In this document: positions 1-8,404 of the stretch, one piece after another
How the letters are laid out: every line of letters begins with the position of its first letter
Numbering within the stretch: the stretch's first letter is position 1
Source: Parachlamydiaceae bacterium
Lineage (GTDB): Bacteria > Chlamydiota > Chlamydiia > Chlamydiales > Parachlamydiaceae
NCBI GenBank assembly: GCA_030679615.1
Contig: JAUXSJ010000197.1
Location: 1 to 10,603 of the forward strand
DNA: 10,603 bases
Reading direction: 5' to 3'
Notes under the pieces: generated by a model
Seen by the model: only the letters and a program-made list of their open reading frames with translations
Database searches by the model: none
What the model was told of the DNA's origin: nothing
Made by a program: the position numbers and the translations under genes

Positions 1-268
1 AAGCCTCGGCTAAGCCATTAGGTTGATGTTGTATTGCATATTGGAAATTTACTCCTAATTGAGAACCATCTCCTAATAGTTTTTGAAAAAGAGGGAGATC
101 TTGAGGAGTGGAAATAATAAGAATATCTTTAATATGAGCAAGCAAAAGAACAGATATGGGGTAATAAATGAGAGGCTTATTATAAACGGGAAGTAGCTGT
201 TTCGTGACTCCTAAAGTTAAAGGATGAAGTCTTGTTCCGCTTCCTCCTGCCAATACAATTCCTTTCAT
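1..268 (-). CDS. rmlA: Glucose-1-phosphate thymidylyltransferase, N-terminal 89 residues (3' end beyond the left edge)
   Basis: RmlA (RfbA) joins glucose-1-phosphate and dTTP to give dTDP-glucose and pyrophosphate, the first step of dTDP-L-rhamnose synthesis, in the cytoplasm. Translating from the ATG at 268 gives MKGIVLAGGSGTRLHP, with the nucleotide-binding loop GGSGTRL at residues 8-14. It is followed by the family block TKQLLPVYNKP (22-32), IYYP (34-37), DILIISTPQD (48-57), LLGDGSQ (64-70) and PNGLAEA (83-89). This order and spacing match the N-terminus of bacterial RmlA closely. Residue 15 is His where many homologs have Tyr, a conservative family variation. The start is supported by an AAGGT Shine-Dalgarno sequence at 278-282, nine bases before the ATG, and by the promoter at 318-346. 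About 200 further residues lie outside the window. The reading frame is intact as far as it can be seen. Other sugar nucleotidyltransferases are less likely, because the whole stretch follows RmlA. Confidence 0.96.
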   Translation of the reverse strand, partial: MKGIVLAGGSGTRLHPLTLGVTKQLLPVYNKPLIYYPISVLLLAHIKDILIISTPQDLPLFQKLLGDGSQLGVNFQYAIQHQPNGLAEA

Positions 269-317
269 GATTTGCAGACCTTTTTATTTCAAGATAATAT
301 TGATTTAAAAAGAGGTG

Positions 318-346
318 ATGTTAAAAGGAGGTAAGGATTTTGTCAA
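318..346 (-). promoter_or_regulatory. Sigma-70-type promoter of rmlA
   Basis: On the minus strand a perfect -35 box TTGACA (346-341) is followed after exactly 17 bases by TAACAT (323-318), which matches 5 of 6 positions of TATAAT. Transcription would start near 311, giving a leader of about 40 bases before the rmlA ATG at 268. The spacing and -35 match make this the best promoter in the window. It suggests that rmlA is transcribed independently of ORF1 upstream. It is predicted from sequence only. Confidence 0.7.
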
Positions 347-500
347 TAATTAACGTAATAAAAATTACATGATAAATACTGCAAAGTCAGTTTTTAACGT
401 AGAGTCAGAAAGACACAAGAGACGGGTAGAAGAACATTAAACAATAAACAGGATAGATGCAGGTATGCGCATCATCAAAAATCATGTAATAATAAAATAA

Positions 501-601
501 CAGGATAGGCAAGATCGCTTTCAGCGGTAAGATGGGTATGATAATAGGGAATGGATTTTCATATCTTGCACATCCTGCCGTTTGCGATCATGCTTATCTT
601 G
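501..601. repeat. Imperfect inverted repeat of about 100 bp, possible small hairpin element
   Basis: The left arm starting CAGGATAGGCAAGATCGC at 501 pairs with the reverse complement of the right arm ending at 601, which reads CAAGATAAGCATGATCGC. After a short unpaired step the arms continue as CGGTAAGATGGGTATGAT against CGGCAGGATGTGCAAGAT. A central loop of about 10-20 bases lies near 546-556. About three quarters of the arm positions agree by eye. It looks like an old palindromic element. No target duplication is visible. Confidence 0.5.
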
Positions 602-658
602 TTTTTTTTATTTTGACGACATTGGGCGATACCCTGAGTTGTTGTAATTTAAAACCTT

Positions 659-706
659 TCAGGCTAGTAAGTATTAATATTTTAATTATTTATTATTTTA
701 GCCTGA
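659..706. repeat. Wide stem-loop with perfect 8-bp arms downstream of ORF1
   Basis: TCAGGCTA (659-666) and TAGCCTGA (699-706) are perfect inverted copies separated by 32 A/T-rich bases, which themselves contain weak pairing (TATTAATA and TAATTATTTATTA). It lies 67 bases after the ORF1 stop codon and could end or protect the ORF1 transcript. The loop is long and no clean run of T follows on the minus strand, so a classical intrinsic terminator is not established. Confidence 0.4.
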
Positions 707-772
707 TGAGATGCTTGTCTTTCTTGTTATTTTTTATGTTTTGCATATTTCTCTTAGCTTGACAAACGGCTG

Positions 773-3700
773 TTATTCAATAATTTCAGAATCAGACTCT
801 TTAATGATATCTAATGAAAAATCTTTTAAGAAGGTCGATAAATCAAATAATAAATTATTAAATTTATCATATTCATTTAAAAAATTATTTTTTTGGATTT
901 TAGGGAAGTTATTACAATATTGAGTAATATCTTTAATATGCAATTCGAGAAGGTCAGATGGAGGTTGAATTTCAGTTAAATATTCTAACCACTTATTAAA
1001 AAATATTTTTCTCGTATTTTTTGTAGTGGACTTACAAATTAAATGCACTAATATCCAGGATAAAGATAGTTTTTTTTCTTTGACAACTAGCTCCCTTAAA
1101 GGATTGAAAAGTTCTTTAAAATATTTTACGCGCTCAATCCAAAAATCATCCATTTCATTGCCTATCATTAAATGTATTTCAAAATCAAAAACAAGACATA
1201 ATAATTTATAGATAGGTTCACCAGTATTTATTGAATCAATTTTTGTTCTTGCCCATATTACAAATTCTGTACATAGGCCTCTATTCGGTGTTAACCATTG
1301 AGTCTCAAAACTTTGCATAATAAATTCTTTTAGAAATTCAAGGCTGTTATTATTGGAAGAATTTTCAATGATTAATTTCAATGTATGTAAAGAGTTTTCA
1401 AATAATTGTTGCTGTTCAAGAACGGGATTTTCGATTAAAAAAAAGAATCGTTTTTTTGAGTCTTGGGGTTTCCACATGGTGAATGAGAAAAATAAAAATT
1501 CGAATATTTTTAAGCTTTCATCTAAAGTAAAATCATTAGGGTTAAAGTTTAGTGTTTCTTGTAAGTAATGAATATTTTTGATTCGATCTTCCAAGTTGGA
1601 TTGATAATGAATAAATAAAGATTTCAGAATTTTTTTCTCGAGAGGAGTTCCAAGTTCATTTACCATATTCAGCATGTTTTTTTTGATTTTTTCATTCTTC
1701 TTAGAATTCGATGTGTCAAACCAAAAAAAGAAATCCTTACAATTGACTAAGATGTGTGTGAATAAATGAATTAATATCGCGCATTTTCGATTTAATAAGT
1801 CCCCAGGAAATTGTTGACATATGGATTCTAACAAAGTGAATAGTAACTCTCTTTTGCTTCTATTGATTGGAATATTAAGTTTCGGATGCGTAATAGATGG
1901 TTCTGTTAATAAAATGGCAATACGTTCGACAAGGTTGTTTAAAGAAGACGATGTATTTTCACTCTTTTTACAATGGACAGTGTCTTGAACTAAATTTTTA
2001 CGTACATAGGGAAGGATAAAATTAATTTTTTCAATAAGTAAGTTATTTCCGTTTTTTAAAAGATCAACAGATGATTCTTTATAGATGATGTTAATATAGG
2101 TCAATAAACATTTCGTTAAAGACTTGTTCTTAATATCCTTTGGAAGTGAAATAATCATATTTTTAATATATGGATAAAAAAGTGTACCAAAATGAGAAGT
2201 AAGTGAATTATTATCCTCAAATTTAAAAGTTTCTTTAACTAATTGCGAAAACATACTGATTTTATTTTGTTCATTTTCAATATTTAAAATATTTTTTATT
2301 ACCTTCTGATAAAGATTTGCCAATGATTCACTGATTCGTTTATGAGATGTAGGTTCTAAAGCCTTTGCCAATTTGATTAATGTAAGAAATATAATCAGAT
2401 TATTAACAGCATTTTGTGTGCATTCATACGATTTAAAAGAGCAGAATTGATGAATAACATAAATAATATCTTCAGACTTCATATTATAAAAAGGTTCGTT
2501 ATTCAAAGAGATCCAAATTTTTATTTGAGATAATTTATTTTTTTCATTTTCAAATATATTTAAAGTTTCAGCATTTGAAATGATTTTATTAAAACCAATC
2601 CAATGCTTGAGTAGGAAATCTTTTTCTATATCTTCAACGAGATTTTGATTTTCTTGTAAATTTATTATTTTAAAATAAGGGGGGTATAAAAAGGTAATCG
2701 TATGTAAAAAATTAGCTATGAAGTTTTTTTGAGGAAAAGTTTCATGATTTATAAACAATTGATGGATGTATTCATGTAAAAAATTGTTTAATAATTCTGA
2801 AAGGTCTTTATCCTTATCGATTGTTTTAAAAATAATTTTTTGAAATTTATTTACAGGATAGTTTATAAGAAGAGATTTTATTAATAAAAGCTTATAAATA
2901 AATACGTTAAAATTTTGTTGATTGGTTTCCATTAAAAATTGGAAATTTTTATTATGATAAGTTTTAGCAAAGAAAAGAGTGTTTTGTAAGCATTTGTCAA
3001 ATAGTTTTGGTTCAATTAATATAAAGGGAGCATGTTTTGCAAAAACATCCACGCTTTCTAATGCATCTTCGTGATTAATAATTGTTTTAATTTTTTGATT
3101 AAAATAATGATCAAAAAGAAAAAAATGGTACTTACCTTTTAATATTGATTCATTGTCATTTAGATTTTTTTGTTTTTCTTCAAATAAATTTATGAGATGA
3201 GAATAAGAATTAACTAAATCTACATCTTTTAAGCCTAAAGCCACAAAAGCTGTATGAAAGAAATTTTGTCGAATAAAGGTAAGATCATAAGAAGTTTTAG
3301 TTGAAAATAAAAAGGTATAAAACACTTCAGATAAAATAACAGAATCTTGAGACGTATTTGAAATTGAAATTAATACCTCATTAATGAATCCCATTGAAAT
3401 TTTTGGGTGAGTACAAATCCATTTTGAAAATGAAATAATGTCTTCATATATCTGAGGATATTTTGAATTTGTTTTTTCAATTGAATCGTTTGAATCCATG
3501 AATATTTGCATCTTTTTTTTGAGGAACTTAAGAAAAACAGGATCAGGTAAGCCTTCTTGTTGAATTGTAGAAATCATTAATTTAATGATAAAGCAACAGT
3601 TGATTTGATCTTGAATAGAATAAGAACGTTCTAAAGAATTTAGAATTTTGTAATTAAATTTTTGATTCCATTGATTTCGTGCAATAAGGTTATGTTTAAA

Positions 3701-4417
3701 AAGTTCTTCTGAAAATTTTTTTTGATGAATGAATATCGAATTGAAAATATGATCATTATCTTGATTTGTTATGAAGGAAATGGCTCCATCTAATAGCAAT
3801 GAGCAAATTTTTTCTTTTATTTCAAAAAGTTGATTATTTTGAAATGGATAATAGAGGTAGTCTGTTTCATTTAGAAAATTTATGATTGTTGGATGATTTA
3901 TTTTTTTATAACAGCTGATGAGGTTATATTTACACTGTAAAAATAGTAATGGATCATCTGTGTGCTCAATCTTAGGAAAAAAATGATTACTTTTTTCAAT
4001 GAGTTTGTGAAAGTTATCATTAACAGGTAATGAATTGAGTTTTTGCCACCATGAAGCCAACAGAGTTAATTTTTTTGGCGTAGATGACTCAATTAGAGAA
4101 ATTAAAAATAGCCATTCATTAAATGAAAGCTGCGAAGATTTCCAGAATTTTTCAGTGATTTGATTTGTAATGGTTAATGGAAATTCAAATTTTTTTATAA
4201 ATTCTATTTCTTGATTAATAAAAAATAGAAAAAGATCTTCTTTAGAGTTGTTTAAAACATATTTTTTGACGCAATTCCATAATAGATTCATTTCTTTTTC
4301 GTTCTCTTTAGAAACAACTTTTATTAGAACTGAAATGGTATTTTGATATAATTTATTTTGAATTAAGTGTTTAGAATGCATTAAAAGGAGGTTTTTTAAT
4401 GATTCATTAGATAACAA
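773..4417 (-). CDS. ORF1: large helix-rich protein of unknown function (1,214 residues), paralog of ORF3
   Basis: I do not recognise this protein. It is rich in Leu, Ile, Lys, Asn and Phe and full of amphipathic helical stretches, with no signal peptide and no membrane segment. A cytoplasmic alpha-solenoid-like scaffold is the most I would suggest. Its C-terminal half (about residue 605 onward) aligns with ORF3. Residues 851-952 agree with ORF3 at about 56 of 102 positions by hand. That block includes PGD..NRKC.ILIH.FT and FWFDTSNSKKN (W899). Later shared motifs are FETQWL.P (W1041) and SWILVH.IC (W1121). The tail is acidic (KESDSEIIE). The start is uncertain. The longest frame begins with TTG at 4417, directly after an in-frame TAA. 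The next ATG is codon 13 (4381). Neither has a visible Shine-Dalgarno sequence. ORF2 ends 30 bases upstream in the same frame, suggesting one operon with translational coupling or re-initiation. The coding frame itself is uninterrupted. Confidence 0.85.
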   Translation of the reverse strand: MLSNESLKNLLLMHSKHLIQNKLYQNTISVLIKVVSKENEKEMNLLWNCVKKYVLNNSKEDLFLFFINQEIEFIKKFEFPLTITNQITEKFWKSSQLSFNEWLFLISLIESSTPKKLTLLASWWQKLNSLPVNDNFHKLIEKSNHFFPKIEHTDDPLLFLQCKYNLISCYKKINHPTIINFLNETDYLYYPFQNNQLFEIKEKICSLLLDGAISFITNQDNDHIFNSIFIHQKKFSEELFKHNLIARNQWNQKFNYKILNSLERSYSIQDQINCCFIIKLMISTIQQEGLPDPVFLKFLKKKMQIFMDSNDSIEKTNSKYPQIYEDIISFSKWICTHPKISMGFINEVLISISNTSQDSVILSEVFYTFLFSTKTSYDLTFIRQNFFHTAFVALGLKDVDLVNSYSHLINLFEEKQKNLNDNESILKGKYHFFLFDHYFNQKIKTIINHEDALESVDVFAKHAPFILIEPKLFDKCLQNTLFFAKTYHNKNFQFLMETNQQNFNVFIYKLLLIKSLLINYPVNKFQKIIFKTIDKDKDLSELLNNFLHEYIHQLFINHETFPQKNFIANFLHTITFLYPPYFKIINLQENQNLVEDIEKDFLLKHWIGFNKIISNAETLNIFENEKNKLSQIKIWISLNNEPFYNMKSEDIIYVIHQFCSFKSYECTQNAVNNLIIFLTLIKLAKALEPTSHKRISESLANLYQKVIKNILNIENEQNKISMFSQLVKETFKFEDNNSLTSHFGTLFYPYIKNMIISLPKDIKNKSLTKCLLTYINIIYKESSVDLLKNGNNLLIEKINFILPYVRKNLVQDTVHCKKSENTSSSLNNLVERIAILLTEPSITHPKLNIPINRSKRELLFTLLESICQQFPGDLLNRKCAILIHLFTHILVNCKDFFFWFDTSNSKKNEKIKKNMLNMVNELGTPLEKKILKSLFIHYQSNLEDRIKNIHYLQETLNFNPNDFTLDESLKIFEFLFFSFTMWKPQDSKKRFFFLIENPVLEQQQLFENSLHTLKLIIENSSNNNSLEFLKEFIMQSFETQWLTPNRGLCTEFVIWARTKIDSINTGEPIYKLLCLVFDFEIHLMIGNEMDDFWIERVKYFKELFNPLRELVVKEKKLSLSWILVHLICKSTTKNTRKIFFNKWLEYLTEIQPPSDLLELHIKDITQYCNNFPKIQKNNFLNEYDKFNNLLFDLSTFLKDFSLDIIKESDSEIIE

Positions 4418-4429
4418 TTATTTTTTTGT

Positions 4430-4447
4430 TTAATAAAGATTTATTAA
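4430..4447. repeat. A/T palindrome in the ORF2-ORF1 gap
   Basis: TTAATAAA-GA-TTTATTAA is a perfect 8+8 inverted repeat with a 2-base centre, filling most of the 30-base gap between the ORF2 stop codon and the ORF1 TTG. It carries one of the three in-frame stop codons between the two genes. In such A/T-rich DNA it may be chance. It is too weak to be a terminator, but it lies where re-initiation on ORF1 would be controlled. Confidence 0.35.
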
Positions 4448-7400
4448 TCAGTTAATAAATAGAGTTAAGCATAAAGTTTTTTCAGAATTTTTTATTATGA
4501 GGTGATGGATAACATGAAAAAAAATGCGATAGTGTTCAATTTGAATGCAATTTATAGTTGAGAATGGATCTAGAGATTGAAAGGCTGAATAAATTTCATT
4601 GTCAGAAATTTTTAATTGATCGTCATTGATACATACTTTCCAAACATAAGGTTCATAGTTTTTTAAATTTAAACCTTGCTGATGGCAAAATTTAATCAAT
4701 ATTTTTAGAGAATTAATTTTTTGTTTTTTTTCAACTTCTTTAAAAATCATCTCCAAATTATTTACTATCCAATCAAGAATATTTTTCGATGGAGTTGAAA
4801 AAGTGAGTAAATTTTCTAATTGATCGAACAATTTAAAACGATTATACTTATTATTTCTTTTAAACAGCCTTAAGGCTTCTTCAAAGATATTCCAAAGTTG
4901 ATTTTCTCTTTCCTTAGTTGCAATCTTTGTTGTTAATTTTAAATAGTCTAAAAGAAAATCTCTCCATTCAACAGGCAACAGTTTAATGTAATGAATTAAT
5001 TCTGCTTGTTCAAAGAGGTGATCAAGAGAAATTAATGCAGAGGTTGTTTCCGAATTGATTTCATTTAACTCTATCAAATTGATAGTGTCTTTAAAAGATT
5101 GGAGTAGAAGGGATGAAGCATTCTTTTGTGCATCCATAGGGATAGTTTGTAGTAAAAAAAATAATATTTCTTTGTTTTCTTTATTAAATTTGATTGATTT
5201 ATTTTGAATAAAACTTCTAAAGATTGCTTCAGTTATAGATGAGAATTGTTTGATATCTGATTTTTCTATTAAAAACTCTAATAGAGTTTTTGCAAATGGC
5301 GATTGATTTTCTTTCATTAGAGCTTTTACAAGATTTAGACCTATAGTTGTTTGATTTGTTTTAATAAATTTTTCAGGTAAAATCCATTTGTTTTGAACGG
5401 ATAACAAATATAAAATTGCTCCATACTGTGTTCTTGATTGTTGAATTACTTGATTAATACGTTTAATCCACAAAGATTGACGATGCACACGTGTTAAATA
5501 GTTTCGTCGACAACTTTCTAACAAAAAATAATCCCCATCTGTTTCATAAAACGCATGATTGAACAAATGCGTTAAAAATCCAAATAATGATTTTGAAAAT
5601 TTAGTTGGGTGGTTTTCTTTAAATTTTATCAATTCTTGATCGACGTCAAAAAAAGAATTTAAATTCCTAATTACATAGGGTTGAAATTGTGTTTTGAGGG
5701 ACGATGATAGATTTTCATAATAAATTAATAAATGAATTAACTGTTCAATGAGGACTTTGTTTGGATTGATTTGTTGATGGGACATAAGCCAATGGAAAAC
5801 ATGAATGGCCTGTTGATAATTTATTGGTAAAAGATTTTGGAAAAATTTGATTAAGGTTTTACTTTCGCAATTTAAAAATAAGGATTTGTTTTTTATAAAT
5901 CCCTTGTAGAGGATATCTAAGGAATATTGAGTATTAGTTTCTAATAGAAAATCAATCCATTGATTTTGATGTGATGTGATAAATGGATAGGGAAGTAGTT
6001 TTTCAATTAAAGAAATGGCTTCAGGAAAGTTATCAGTATTTGCTTTTAACGATTGAATGATTGCAAATTTTTGTTGTTTTGATTTCATTTCGGAAAAAAT
6101 TGAGTAAAAATCAAAAAAGACTTCATAAAACAAAAAAGTTGGATCAGGTGCTAAGGAATAAAAAGTTAAATAGAGCTCTAATCCGATCAGTTTTAAAGTG
6201 GAATTTTTCCCTTTTAGGAGCTTTTCAACAGTTTTTTTAAGATTAGATGAATTAATCTTAAGTTGGTTAAAGAAAGGAGTTAAGGGAAAATTAATCAAAG
6301 ATCGCTCTGAAGATAGAGTAAAAGACGCATAAATGTTTTTTAATGAAGATGGAAATACATATTTTTCAAAATACTTCTGAAGGAGTTCACAATCGGCCTG
6401 TAAATGAATGGGTAAAAAAACAGAAAAAGGTGTCTTAAGATCAATAACAGGAGCATGACAATGTGTTGTAGCAGAATTAGGATGCCATAAGTAGGCCAGA
6501 ATGTTAATGTAAGCAGATAAGACACTGAACGGAATATGATCGTTCAATATTGCAATTTTAATAGAATAAAAAATGGATTCGTTTTTTGCAGAACGTTTTA
6601 AAGGCTTCCAGTAATACTGATCAACACATTCCCAAAGTTTTAAAAAATCCTGATCATTCATATCAGAATAAGTGGACAGAGATAAACACGCTCTAAAAAG
6701 ATATTCAGATAAAATAAATGGATCTTTTAGTGTTTCTGATTCAACTTTTATGAATTCATTCGCTAAAAGAAGATAAATAAATCCGCCAAGTGTTTGAATA
6801 TCAGAGTCAATAGGTATAAATTTATGCTTAGAAATAAGCATGAATTCATTTTTACTTCTAAATTCTAAAACGGACTCGACCATCTTTTTTTCATCATTGG
6901 AATCCATCATTCGATTGTATTTACGTAAAAAATACCTCCAACCAAAATGGTTATAGGTTGTTGGGGTAGCGCAATTGAATAAGAGATCTAAAAGGGATTG
7001 AATTCCAAAGGGGTGAGAAAAAAATGCAAAGTTTTCTGCAGAAAGATCTGAATTTAAAAATTGTTTTAAAGGAATAGACAAAGAATTCAAACTTGTCAAA
7101 TTTGGAAATTCTAAAGTGGGTTTATATTCATTAGTATCTTGATTAAAGTGAGATCCCACACAGTTTAAATCAATGGGTAAAGAATTTGTATTTAAAGCAA
7201 GTAAAGCAAAAGTAGAATATTCGTCGTGTACCCTTACACGATTTTTTATTGCTTTTGAAGATAGCAGATAAGAGCTCAAGATATCATTTTGATTTTTATC
7301 ACGCGGAAAAAACTTTTGAATGTGAACAAAAGCAAGTTTAGGTATTTTTTGATATAAAAATTTAAGAAAAACGTCGCAAAGTGCACTGACAGATTCAATT

Positions 7401-8062
7401 CGAGAATTTGAAATCAAGATTCTTGTATCCAAATCATTGCCGGTGTTTGAGAAAAATTGTTGAAGATGAGACATTTCAGTAAACCATTCTTTAATTTGGT
7501 TTTCAGTATATAGATGACCAAAATAATGAATCGTTATAGCTTCTAGCGCATCTTTTCCAATAAGCGGAAGAACTGAGCTACCAATTAAATAAATTTCAAG
7601 AACGTGAAAGATTGAGTTTAGATTTGATTCTGTTAATTTATTTTGACTTGAAAGATGATCGATATGCTTAAAAAGTTCTTCAAGAGAAGTTGATATAGAT
7701 ATTTGAATGGATGAATTTTTGTTAATTTTAAGTGTGCTATCTAAGATGACTCTTTTTAAAGCTAAGATTTCTTGAATCTGTTTAATAACAGGTTTAAAAA
7801 TGGTTGGATCATTTAAAGAAGGACAAAGAGGTAAGGACATATACGTTTCTGTAATCTTACCGTAAAAATCGCAGATGCCTTTTTGATAAAAATCATGGAG
7901 CCTTTGATCAGCTTCAGAGAATTGAAAAAAGAAAGGACAAGTGTTTTCATTCGAATGATTACTCAGAATAATATGAGAAGGATGATCGAGATCAGAATTT
8001 ATTTGCAATGATTCTGTAAAAGGGATTAGAGGGGGTAAAAAATGAAGATTAAGAAAGGTCAT
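4448..8062 (-). CDS. ORF2: large protein of unknown function (1,204 residues), upstream partner of ORF1
   Basis: I do not recognise this protein. It begins MTFLNLHFLPPLIPF at an ATG (8062). The only ribosome-binding candidate is a weak AAGAGA about eight bases upstream. The sequence has no clear signal peptide or membrane segment and is mostly predicted helix. Visible landmarks are an aromatic-basic stretch GWRYFLRKYNRMM (W375) and HCHAP (534-538), which is not enough to claim metal binding. The second half (about 630-1204) consists of repeated helical units such as LLPYPFI, LLPINYQ and LLPVEWRD, resembling a degenerate alpha-solenoid. Its length nearly equals that of ORF1, but I see no clear sequence similarity between the two. 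It ends with TGA, 30 bases before the ORF1 start and in the same frame, so the two proteins are probably made from one mRNA and may act together. ORF2 is the first gene after a 675-base spacer carrying mobile hairpin elements. Confidence 0.87.
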   Translation of the reverse strand: MTFLNLHFLPPLIPFTESLQINSDLDHPSHIILSNHSNENTCPFFFQFSEADQRLHDFYQKGICDFYGKITETYMSLPLCPSLNDPTIFKPVIKQIQEILALKRVILDSTLKINKNSSIQISISTSLEELFKHIDHLSSQNKLTESNLNSIFHVLEIYLIGSSVLPLIGKDALEAITIHYFGHLYTENQIKEWFTEMSHLQQFFSNTGNDLDTRILISNSRIESVSALCDVFLKFLYQKIPKLAFVHIQKFFPRDKNQNDILSSYLLSSKAIKNRVRVHDEYSTFALLALNTNSLPIDLNCVGSHFNQDTNEYKPTLEFPNLTSLNSLSIPLKQFLNSDLSAENFAFFSHPFGIQSLLDLLFNCATPTTYNHFGWRYFLRKYNRMMDSNDEKKMVESVLEFRSKNEFMLISKHKFIPIDSDIQTLGGFIYLLLANEFIKVESETLKDPFILSEYLFRACLSLSTYSDMNDQDFLKLWECVDQYYWKPLKRSAKNESIFYSIKIAILNDHIPFSVLSAYINILAYLWHPNSATTHCHAPVIDLKTPFSVFLPIHLQADCELLQKYFEKYVFPSSLKNIYASFTLSSERSLINFPLTPFFNQLKINSSNLKKTVEKLLKGKNSTLKLIGLELYLTFYSLAPDPTFLFYEVFFDFYSIFSEMKSKQQKFAIIQSLKANTDNFPEAISLIEKLLPYPFITSHQNQWIDFLLETNTQYSLDILYKGFIKNKSLFLNCESKTLIKFFQNLLPINYQQAIHVFHWLMSHQQINPNKVLIEQLIHLLIYYENLSSSLKTQFQPYVIRNLNSFFDVDQELIKFKENHPTKFSKSLFGFLTHLFNHAFYETDGDYFLLESCRRNYLTRVHRQSLWIKRINQVIQQSRTQYGAILYLLSVQNKWILPEKFIKTNQTTIGLNLVKALMKENQSPFAKTLLEFLIEKSDIKQFSSITEAIFRSFIQNKSIKFNKENKEILFFLLQTIPMDAQKNASSLLLQSFKDTINLIELNEINSETTSALISLDHLFEQAELIHYIKLLPVEWRDFLLDYLKLTTKIATKERENQLWNIFEEALRLFKRNNKYNRFKLFDQLENLLTFSTPSKNILDWIVNNLEMIFKEVEKKQKINSLKILIKFCHQQGLNLKNYEPYVWKVCINDDQLKISDNEIYSAFQSLDPFSTINCIQIEHYRIFFHVIHHLIIKNSEKTLCLTLFIN

Positions 8063-8087
8063 GAAGTTTTCTCTTGGTTTTTGTCAA

Positions 8088-8116
8088 TTTATACAGCCTT
8101 GTCATCAAGTTTTTAA
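8088..8116 (-). promoter_or_regulatory. Candidate promoter of the ORF2-ORF1 unit
   Basis: On the minus strand TTAAAA (8116-8111) is followed after 17 bases by TATAAA (8093-8088). The matches are 4 of 6 and 5 of 6 to the sigma-70 boxes. It would give a leader of about 20 bases before the ORF2 ATG. In DNA this rich in A/T such matches occur by chance, so this is weak. Confidence 0.3.
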
Positions 8117-8180
8117 GATAAGTAAGATAATGACGCCAACATAAAAGTAAAAGAAATTTTATATGTAAGTAGTGTACGGA

Positions 8181-8196
8181 TGATGTATAAAATTAC
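8181..8196. repeat. Left copy of a perfect 16-bp inverted pair
   Basis: TGATGTATAAAATTAC here occurs as its exact reverse complement at 8714-8729, so the pair brackets the nested hairpin element. The distances to the element differ (125 bases on the left, 37 on the right), so they are not simple terminal repeats of it. They may be ends of an older, larger element or two copies of a dispersed repeat. Confidence 0.55.
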
Positions 8197-8397
8197 AGTG
8201 ACGTAAAAAATTACAGGATAGATAGAAGGCTGAGAATCACAGGAAAGTAGGCGTAGCCCTATCCCAATAGTATTAAAAAAAATGTTGTTAATTGGCTGAC
8301 TCGTAACCCGAAAACGATGTTATTTGAAAATGCGTGTAAATTTTTTTCAACACAAAGAGTGCAAAGATTACGGATACACAAAGAAAGGGCATGTTTA

Positions 8398-8404
8398 TAA
8401 ATAA
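8398..8404. repeat. Left target-site duplication TAAATAA
   Basis: The 7-base direct repeat TAAATAA directly abuts the left terminal repeat of the inner element and matches 8571-8577 exactly. Confidence 0.75.

Larger units (their letters stand above)
269..772. other. Non-coding spacer between rmlA and ORF1
   Basis: This 504-base stretch holds the rmlA promoter, a 10-bp inverted pair ATTACATGAT/ATCATGTAAT (364-373 and 481-490), two copies of ACAGGATAG (448-456 and 500-508), the imperfect inverted repeat at 501-601 and the stem-loop at 659-706. No tRNA-like cloverleaf was recognised. The open frames here run through the hairpins, have no convincing ribosome binding site and encode low-complexity hydrophobic peptides, so I do not call a gene. 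The composition suggests decayed repeat or mobile DNA. Confidence 0.6.

Noticed and set aside
532..762. Plus-strand open frame of 76 codons with a hydrophobic C-terminal half
   Set aside because: It runs through the inverted repeat at 501-601 and the stem-loop at 659-706, has no convincing ribosome binding site, and its hydrophobicity follows from T-rich DNA.
6461..6463. HCH in ORF2 as a metal-binding site
   Set aside because: It is a single short His-Cys-His run without further spaced ligands or a recognised domain around it.
6340..6525. Second minus-strand frame inside ORF2, hydrophobic peptide
   Set aside because: It is wholly contained in the long intact ORF2 frame and has no independent start signal.
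773..8062. ORF1 and ORF2 as paralogs of each other because of equal length
   Set aside because: No shared motifs or colinear similarity could be found by eye, and the ORF1/ORF3 core motifs are absent from ORF2.
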